The position numbers and the translations under genes were made by a program. DNA of 38,980 nucleotides from Planctomycetota bacterium. GTDB lineage: Bacteria; Planctomycetota; Planctomycetia; Pirellulales; Thermoguttaceae. The notes under the pieces were generated by a model. It searched no databases. It was given only the letters and a program-made list of their open reading frames with translations, and was not told the DNA's origin. This document shows positions 32,713 to 38,980 of the stretch, piece by piece. The stretch is from the NCBI GenBank assembly GCA_029550925.1, contig JAKPGL010000143.1:1-38980 (forward strand), given 5' to 3'. Position 1 is the first letter of the stretch, and the number at the start of each line of letters is the position of its first letter.

Positions 32713-35700
32713 TTATCGGGTATCCGGCTGCGGTACAGGCACAGGCGCCGGAAGTGGAATTGCCTGGGCGGGTATTGCCGGTTGTACTTCTGAATCAAAC
32801 TCCTCGAAGGGATTGGGTGGTTCTTCTGGCAGAAAGGTTTTTCGGATGCTTCGCCACAGACCCTCCCGCAAAGTGGACGGTTTTTTGGTTGCTCCCTTTT
32901 CTTTTTCTTTGGCGGAAGCCGCATTGGCCGACGCCTCTTCCTCCGCCGGCCAGGGCTGGTCGGTAAAGGTGAGGGTCGTTTTGTCTCGCTGGAGCAGGAT
33001 ATCGACGGTGTGTTTTTCCGGGTCGCCGGTAATCTGGAAGATATTCGTCGTATAGGGGAACTTTTCTTCCAGCAGTTTTCGGCCTGTTTGTTTGTGGATG
33101 ACCAGAAGCTGGACATGGAACGTACCGCCGCCCTGATTGCGCCGCTCGAACTGTTGGGTGGCAAAGATCACCACCGGCAAACCCGCCGGCTGGCTGAAAA
33201 GCATATTCTGCTGGCGGAGTTCCAACGGCTCAGCCCAGAGGCGTTTGCCTTCCAGCGAGTAGGCATAGACCCGGCCAAACGGGACCTGTCCGCAGTGCAT
33301 TCCTGGAATCGGCTGCTGGGGCATGTGTTGGAATCCCTGCGGAATGCCGAAAGGAGTTACCAAGTACAGATCGCCCAATCGCATCAGGTGCATCCCTTGG
33401 AGGCTCTCGGCGATCTCTCGGATGTTCAATTTATCTTGGACCACCACCTGGCCGTCGGCGATCCGCACCAAGGTAAATTGCCCGTTTGGCTCCAGCAGGC
33501 CGACCGCCTCTTTTTCGACTAAGGCGGTCCGCGTCCCCAAGGGGAACCGGATCGGCCCCCAAACATCTTTTTGTTCCCACAGATCATAGAGCCGAAGCGA
33601 TTGTTTGTCCCCTTCTCCATAGCAAAGCAGAAGCCGACCGCCAATCGCCGTCAGGCAATACTGCCGAAGCATCTGGGGCATGGCCGCTTGGGCAACATCG
33701 GCCGCTTGCTGTCCCGGGACGCCTGGAGGAAACACCTGGCCAGGAACAGGCGGGCCGTCTGCCAAAGAGCCTAATTTCGGCAAGGGGCGTTTCTCGATCA
33801 GTTTGCCGTCCCTCGGGTGCAGCACGAGCATGTCGGCTTTGTCCGGCGGCAGCACAAAAAGCCGTTTCTCATCGCCGAACAATGCACAGCCTGCCGGCAG
33901 ATCGCTTCGGACCCACAAAGGCTGACCGGTGAGCGTATCCACCGCCATTAAATGCCGAAGCCGTTGGAAACACATGACCCGATCCGAAACCAAGCGGATC
34001 GTTGTACTACCCGGTCGGCCTGGCATCTGGCGCCACGGCATGGCCGGAAACGCCGCCAAGACGATTCCTTCTTCCTCGTTCCCAAGCCGACCGGCTTCGA
34101 GCAGGTCCTGCGACCAGAGCATTCGGGGGCCTTCGCCGCCCGAAATCCCCATCAGATCATACGCCTGGAGACTAGTCCCGGTGGAAATGACCATCAGACG
34201 CCCTTGCAGGTACACCTGCCACCAGGAGCGGTTGAAGCCAAAAAAGCGATTCGGATTATTGCCGAAAGAGATGGGGAACGGTTTCCACAGTTCTCGGCCG
34301 AACCGGTCGTAGCCCAACAGCAGCCGCCGGTTTTGGTCGAACACGATCTGAGCGTCTTGGAAGGTCGGATCGGTGATGTTTTCGGTGGAAAGGAAGAACC
34401 GGCCATGATAGGCAACTTGGAGGGTCGCGCTGTTGGCGGGCACAGGCGACCGTTGGACCTGCACCCGGCCTTGGGGCCATTGGCTCGGCTGCAAGCAGCG
34501 GCGAACCGGATCGTCTTGCGCCAGGGACTGGACGATCTGCTTGCCGGTCTTGCCGTCCAGACAAACTTCATCCGCCCATTGTTCGGCCAACTGCTGATAA
34601 TAGACGGCGGCCTCAGCCGGTCGGCCCGCCCGACGCAACAGATCGGCCAACTGGGCCGTTGCCGACCGCTTTTTAGCCGAATCCTCCGAGCGGGCTTGCT
34701 CTCGAAGCAACAGTTCTGCTTCCAACCATCGCCCGCCGGAAACCAGTCGGGTTAAAAGTTCCTGCCGGGCACGTTCGGCGCTTGGGTGCTCCCCATACAG
34801 ATTCACAAATTGGACCAAACCGCCGATCGGGTCCGAACTGCCAAGAACTTTTTCCAATTGCTCTTGAATTTGCCGATCCATCTGTTGCACTAGCTCCGGC
34901 GGCGCTTTCCGGCGAAATTGTCCCCATTGATCTTCAAACCATCGGTCCCGACGTACCGCATAGGATTTGCTAATCTGTTCCAATCGGGCGAGCGGCTCTT
35001 TGCGCTCCGCCAGACGCTGATAGGTCTGCCAGGCGGACGCATATTCTCCCGCCTGCAATAATCCCTCGGCCAGCAGACGTTCATAGCGGGCGCGGTGTTC
35101 TTCGGAGTCCAGGAGTTTTTCTAGCTCCGGCAGATGCCGACGATAGGCAACGAAGTCCTCTTGCAGCCCCTCGAACAGGGTTTCTCGAAGGAATTGTTGA
35201 GTGCGGGGATCGGCCCGCTGAGCTAAACTGCGCTGGAAGGCTTCGATGGCTTCCGCACGTCGGCCTTCCTCCAGGAGGATTTCGCCCCGGATGGCCAAGG
35301 CGTCTGGGTCGTTCGGATTCTGGGCCAGGCGAGCCTCGGTCTGCGATTTCAAAGGTTCCAGTTGCTCATACAGCTCCACGCCGCTGGGACTTTGGGAGAT
35401 CACTTTGTCCCGCACACAGATCAGGTTCCCCGGCACTGCCCCGGTGCGGGACCGGCTCCGATGCACAATTTCCCCTTTGCTAAGATCGACGGTGGCCACC
35501 TCCCCGGTGCTAAGCGGCAAATAATACTTATCGCCGCTCAAAAACCCCAATCCACTGGGCACCGCCCCGTCCGGTAGGTCCAGGGCCAATCGGCCTGAAA
35601 CTTCCGGAGCAACAGCCGCTGCATCTCCGGAGGGAAGAACAGGAACATCAGGGGATGCACCGGGCATTCCATTCTCCAAGCGACTGTTTCTTCGTAAAGC

Positions 35701-37884
35701 AGCGGACGAGTAGGCGGAAACTGCGGCGCCGGAACTTCCGACAGGCCAGGCGGGCTGGCCGTCGGCCAACCGGAAGGCGCCCACCCGGTGTCGGCCTACC
35801 CAGACCACCTTGCCGTCATGGACACAGGCCACATACAACCCATCCGGGCAGGTTTGTTTCCAGAGTTCTTTTCCGTCGGCCAAGTTCAGGCAATAAATGT
35901 CCCGGCTTTCCGGCGTGGTCAACAAGACCCGGCCGTCGGCCAACATGCATGTCGTTTCCATCCATCCTTCGGAAGGCGCCGGTGCCATCTGGCCGGCAAA
36001 GGCCATCTGTTGGATCAGGATCATCCGCCGTTGGCCGGCCTCCATCTGGGGCAGATAGGCATACGCCCACAAGAAGGTTCGGCTGGCCAAGTCCAAGGCC
36101 ACCAATGCCCCCTGGCCCGTGGGGCACACCAAAATACCCTCGGCATAGGAAGGCGAAAGCCCTAAGAATCGGCCGGTAAATGGTTGGCCGTCCATATCGA
36201 AGTTCGGCCCGCCTTCCTGCCCGACCACGCCCAATTGCTGCGACCAGAGCAACCGACCGGTCTGCGCCTCCAACACCAAAAGCCGAACGTCATTTCGGGT
36301 TTCGCCCAGCACATATAATTGTCCCATCAGCGGCAGCGGCGCCCCTAAGAAAGCGGTCCCGGCCAGGGGCAGGGCGTATTCCTGGTCTTCCGGCCCGCCC
36401 ACTTCCCATTGGAGTTTGCCGGTCCGGATGTCATAGGCTGCCAGTCGGTTGGCAGGCGAACTCCGTCGGCCTTCTTTCATTCGTTGTCGGATAATCAGAA
36501 TCTGCATCTGCGGCGCGACGCCCGGCGTCGGAGCGCCCCAACCAGAGTCTTCTTCAATACAAAAAACCAACTTGCCGTCGCTGCTGAGTCGGCTGTAGGT
36601 GGCGTCAAGCCAAATCCGCTGCGCCATGCGGGCCTGCAACACGGTGGCCTGGCCTAAGTTGATCGGCTGGTCCTGACCGGCCAGGATCGTATCCACCGGC
36701 GCGGCCACCGGCGATTCCCACCGCCGTTTCCCGGTCTGCACATCGACCGCCACTAAGTTCTGCACCGATCGCAGCAGCACCGTATCGCCCACAGCCAACG
36801 GAATTCCCTGGGCGACGCAGGGAACCCCCTGGTCTTCTAAATCCTGTTGCAGCCGCTGGATCCATTGATCCAATAGGGGATGGTCTGCCGTAGGCACGCG
36901 CCATCGGAGATTCAGCAGCGGTCGGCCGCCCGAACTGGCCGCATTCCGCCCAGGGCTATTTCGCACCATCAAATACCCGGCGTCTTCCTGACTTGGGCCT
37001 CCCAGAGCTGGATTGCCCGCCCACTGGGCCAGCCACGCCAAGACGTCCTTTTCTCGTCCAAACCAGGCCGCTTCCCGACCTGCCAATTGGAGCGGTTTGC
37101 CGCCATGAGACGCCTTCAATCGCACCAGCACCGCCTGGGCCTGTTCGGGCATTTTCGCCCGATACCAGGCTGTTGCCAGGGCCAGCGATAAGGTGGGTTC
37201 TAATCGCCCCGGATTCGTGCAAGACTTCTGAAGCCGATCCAAAACTAACGCCGCCGCCAACACCCGGCCGCTCCGTAAATGGTGCAGCCCTAAAAGCAAA
37301 CTGGCTTCATAACCGGCTTCGGTGTGGTAAAAGGTGCGGGAAATTTCGCTGAGTTTTTCCGGGTCCCCTTCGGCGACCGCCTGCCGAAGCAACTGCCGGG
37401 CCTGCGGACCGTAACGAATTTCATACATCTGCCGGGCTTCTTCCGGCATCTGGCCCAGCAGGCGCTGGGCCTCGGTTTTCAGACTCAGGCGGGTCGGCCG
37501 GCTTCGATCCGGCTGAAAGAAGTAGTCTTCCGCTGCGGTCAAGATGGCCTGCAAAAAGCCGACGGCTTCGCTCAACCGGCCCTGCTCCAGGAGCCGTTGC
37601 GCGTCGCGCAGATTTTTCATGACCTCCCGCGGGGGGGGCACGAAAACATCCACCCCCTTTTCATTTTCTTCTTGGTTTTCCTTTTCCTCTTCTGCCTCCT
37701 GTTGGGCCTGATTAGGGGGGCGAATAATAGCTGGTACAACCGCCCGTTGTCCTACCGCTGCCGGGCCTAGAGCCGCCCAGCAGCTTACCGTCCCCCCAGA
37801 GGCCTCCCGCACTTCCGAAAGGCCGCCCAGTCCAAAAAAAAGGCCCCCTACCAGGGCCAATACCACTCCTATCCACCGATCCAT
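32713..37884 (-). CDS. Giant secreted PQQ-propeller/TPR protein
   Basis: A 1723-aa protein. I prefer ATG 37884 to the ATG at 37890 because AGAGAGG lies 6 nt before it. A signal peptide (WIGVVLALVGGLFFGLGG) is followed by an acidic Glu/Asn stretch and a TPR-like helical region (about 80-300). Next come PQQ-type beta-propeller blades (about 310-850, for example LVAVDVQTGKRRWE and LVALDLASRTFLWAYAYL). A second TPR region (about 860-1160; PNDPDALAIRGEILLEEGRR) and a second propeller (about 1170-1640; LMAVDTLTGQPLWVRSD) follow, then a Pro-rich end. PQQ-type blades do not imply a PQQ cofactor; BamB has the same fold without it. A scaffold outside the cytoplasmic membrane is a reasonable inference. 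First gene of the minus-strand cluster. Confidence 0.85.
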   Translation of the reverse strand: MDRWIGVVLALVGGLFFGLGGLSEVREASGGTVSCWAALGPAAVGQRAVVPAIIRPPNQAQQEAEEEKENQEENEKGVDVFVPPPREVMKNLRDAQRLLEQGRLSEAVGFLQAILTAAEDYFFQPDRSRPTRLSLKTEAQRLLGQMPEEARQMYEIRYGPQARQLLRQAVAEGDPEKLSEISRTFYHTEAGYEASLLLGLHHLRSGRVLAAALVLDRLQKSCTNPGRLEPTLSLALATAWYRAKMPEQAQAVLVRLKASHGGKPLQLAGREAAWFGREKDVLAWLAQWAGNPALGGPSQEDAGYLMVRNSPGRNAASSGGRPLLNLRWRVPTADHPLLDQWIQRLQQDLEDQGVPCVAQGIPLAVGDTVLLRSVQNLVAVDVQTGKRRWESPVAAPVDTILAGQDQPINLGQATVLQARMAQRIWLDATYSRLSSDGKLVFCIEEDSGWGAPTPGVAPQMQILIIRQRMKEGRRSSPANRLAAYDIRTGKLQWEVGGPEDQEYALPLAGTAFLGAPLPLMGQLYVLGETRNDVRLLVLEAQTGRLLWSQQLGVVGQEGGPNFDMDGQPFTGRFLGLSPSYAEGILVCPTGQGALVALDLASRTFLWAYAYLPQMEAGQRRMILIQQMAFAGQMAPAPSEGWMETTCMLADGRVLLTTPESRDIYCLNLADGKELWKQTCPDGLYVACVHDGKVVWVGRHRVGAFRLADGQPAWPVGSSGAAVSAYSSAALRRNSRLENGMPGASPDVPVLPSGDAAAVAPEVSGRLALDLPDGAVPSGLGFLSGDKYYLPLSTGEVATVDLSKGEIVHRSRSRTGAVPGNLICVRDKVISQSPSGVELYEQLEPLKSQTEARLAQNPNDPDALAIRGEILLEEGRRAEAIEAFQRSLAQRADPRTQQFLRETLFEGLQEDFVAYRRHLPELEKLLDSEEHRARYERLLAEGLLQAGEYASAWQTYQRLAERKEPLARLEQISKSYAVRRDRWFEDQWGQFRRKAPPELVQQMDRQIQEQLEKVLGSSDPIGGLVQFVNLYGEHPSAERARQELLTRLVSGGRWLEAELLLREQARSEDSAKKRSATAQLADLLRRAGRPAEAAVYYQQLAEQWADEVCLDGKTGKQIVQSLAQDDPVRRCLQPSQWPQGRVQVQRSPVPANSATLQVAYHGRFFLSTENITDPTFQDAQIVFDQNRRLLLGYDRFGRELWKPFPISFGNNPNRFFGFNRSWWQVYLQGRLMVISTGTSLQAYDLMGISGGEGPRMLWSQDLLEAGRLGNEEEGIVLAAFPAMPWRQMPGRPGSTTIRLVSDRVMCFQRLRHLMAVDTLTGQPLWVRSDLPAGCALFGDEKRLFVLPPDKADMLVLHPRDGKLIEKRPLPKLGSLADGPPVPGQVFPPGVPGQQAADVAQAAMPQMLRQYCLTAIGGRLLLCYGEGDKQSLRLYDLWEQKDVWGPIRFPLGTRTALVEKEAVGLLEPNGQFTLVRIADGQVVVQDKLNIREIAESLQGMHLMRLGDLYLVTPFGIPQGFQHMPQQPIPGMHCGQVPFGRVYAYSLEGKRLWAEPLELRQQNMLFSQPAGLPVVIFATQQFERRNQGGGTFHVQLLVIHKQTGRKLLEEKFPYTTNIFQITGDPEKHTVDILLQRDKTTLTFTDQPWPAEEEASANAASAKEKEKGATKKPSTLREGLWRSIRKTFLPEEPPNPFEEFDSEVQPAIPAQAIPLPAPVPVPQPDTR

Positions 37885-38201
37885 CGCCATCCTCTCTTGG
37901 GGAATTGATGTCCTAACTCGCTAAAAAATAATAGGTTGCAAAAAACCTTCCCTACCGCTCGAAGGCCGGCCAAAAAAGACAAAAACCAGCAAAAAAGCCA
38001 CGTTCGCCCCTTGGCCGCCGAAGAACCCTTCGGAGGGCCACCCCTTGGGCCTCTGCCCCTTGAAAAATCCGATCTTCCTTAAAATTTAAACCCCGCACCG
38101 GTTCCCAAAGGTCGAGGACTCCTTACCCTGGGAGAGAAAACAGCTAAACTTTTCTGTTTATGCGGGTTAAAAGGAGGCCGTTTGTGCCAATAACGGGTGG
38201 G

Positions 38202-38207
38202 TATAAT
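38202..38207 (+). promoter_or_regulatory. Perfect TATAAT box in the leader upstream of the HU gene
   Basis: TATAAT lies in GTATAATAC, so the opposite strand also reads TATTAT and the site could work either way. No good -35 hexamer is visible at 16-18 nt (TTGTGC is nearest, with a 14-nt spacer). If used rightwards it would give HU a leader of about 420 nt. The 37885-38630 region otherwise contains A/T tracts, a CCGAAG-AACC-CTTCGG hairpin (38018-38033) and no acceptable gene. Confidence 0.3.
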
Positions 38208-38630
38208 ACGCCCCCTATTTTGGTTATAACAGAACGGGGGGTAAGTTCACCTACCACAATTTTCCCCCTTTTACCAATGAAAATGATACTTTAGAATAGA
38301 TGCCCCAAAGGAGGGAGAATCTATTTTTTTACGGACCCTGGGATTGTTTTTTTCGCAAAAGAGCTTTCTAATCATGCCTGCTGGGAGAAATAGGGGAGTC
38401 TTTCCGCCGTGTGGCGAGACCGCAGAAGAGCGGTTGGCCGTGGTATGCGCCAGGAGCAAGAATCCCAATGGCTGTTTTTTCCCGGGGGTTACCAGTTTTC
38501 ATGGAGTCCCGTTTTCGCGTGAATGCCGCTTTTCTCCCCTTGGTATCCCACAAACAAACATTGTCGCTACATGCCTTCCGAGCCGACGGAAGGGGTAAAA
38601 CGTTCCTTACTATATTGGAGGGTGATTGCC

Positions 38631-38980
38631 ATGTGTGCACAAAGTGGGCCGAAACCTCTCAGTAAAACAGAACTGGTTCGGCGGTTAGCCGAAACGACCG
38701 GTGTAGAAAAGAAAGTGGTCGGCCAAATCATCAACGCCCTAGAAGCCGAGATGCAAAAGGCCTTGGGACCGGAGGGACCGGGCGTATTTGCTCTGCCGGG
38801 GTTGGTCAAGATCGAAAGAAAACTGGTTCCGGCCCGGCCCGCCAAAACAGGGGTTCCTAATCCCTTCCGACCGGGGGAACTGCGGGACATCCCAGCCCGG
38901 CCAGCAACCCACAAGGTACGGGTTCGTGCCCTAAAGGCCCTCAAACAGATGGTACAGACCCCGGCCGCTCCTTCGGAAGG
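38631..38980 (+). CDS. HU-like DNA-binding protein, planctomycete type (truncated by window end)
   Basis: 116 codons are visible and the frame is still open at the edge. ATG 38631 follows GGAGG at 8 nt. The helical N-terminal half (SKTELVRRLAETTGVEKKVV) and the GPGVFALPGLVKIERKL block match the HU/IHF fold. The arm region has PNPFRPGELRDIPARPATHK and then VRVRALKALKQMV, a pattern I associate with planctomycete HU homologues. It should bend or coat DNA without strong sequence preference. The C-terminal extension starting at TPAAPSEG continues beyond the window, and many planctomycete HUs have a Lys/Ala/Pro-rich tail there. Confidence 0.9.
   Translation, partial: MCAQSGPKPLSKTELVRRLAETTGVEKKVVGQIINALEAEMQKALGPEGPGVFALPGLVKIERKLVPARPAKTGVPNPFRPGELRDIPARPATHKVRVRALKALKQMVQTPAAPSE

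Noticed and set aside
38150-38200. TTGGCAC on the minus strand upstream of the PQQ/TPR gene.
   Set aside because: No GC at the -12 position; the spacing rule fails.
38344-38665. Short plus-strand open frames of about 84 codons before HU.
   Set aside because: No ribosome-binding site, odd composition, and one overlaps the well-supported HU start.

Overview
The window looks like chromosome of a planctomycete, probably from the Pirellulales, and possibly a thermophile; the lower ranks are a guess. The evidence is GC-rich sequence, a planctomycete-type HU protein, a membrane-anchored PknB-type kinase, an NPCBM-domain protein, long secreted PQQ/TPR and VWA proteins, duplicated groEL genes and frequent GTG starts. 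I saw no tRNA, rRNA, CRISPR array, transposase or phage gene.

Layout. Positions 1-2339 (minus strand) hold the N-terminal part of a secreted glycoside-hydrolase-like protein and a Gfo/Idh/MocA oxidoreductase, separated by a clear terminator. A 579-bp divergent intergenic region follows, with a candidate promoter in each direction. Positions 2919-11607 (plus strand) form a protein-quality-control block: Ser/Thr kinase, groEL1, groES, groEL2, terminator, dnaJ, grpE, an FmdB-type zinc ribbon and yacG. A near-consensus sigma-54 (-24/-12) promoter lies upstream of groEL1, and I found no CIRCE element.

Positions 11661-37884 hold thirteen consecutive minus-strand genes, read right to left: a 1723-aa PQQ/TPR protein, a squalene-cyclase/prenyltransferase-fold protein, MoxR ATPase, DUF58, BatA-like VWA protein, second VWA protein, DUF4175-like membrane protein, a coiled-coil protein with 52 uninterrupted Gly-Gln dipeptides, a Pro/Glu/Lys-rich secreted protein, an NPCBM protein, and three trypsin/PDZ proteins. 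Most junctions are short or overlapping. The exceptions are a 254-bp hairpin-repeat region between DUF58 and the first VWA gene, and gaps of roughly 75-140 bp at three other junctions. Positions 37885-38630 are a long leader or intergenic region, and an HU-like gene begins at 38631 and runs off the end.

The most striking result is the trypsin-like trio. The first protein keeps a complete His-Asp-Ser triad. The next two have each lost all three catalytic residues while keeping the fold signatures and PDZ domains, and the last also carries an alpha/beta-hydrolase-like domain whose nucleophile serine is glycine. My working hypothesis is an envelope machine: MoxR and the VWA proteins remodel or assemble something outside the cytoplasmic membrane, and one active HtrA-like protease works with two catalytically dead partners. 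The function is inferred from gene content only.
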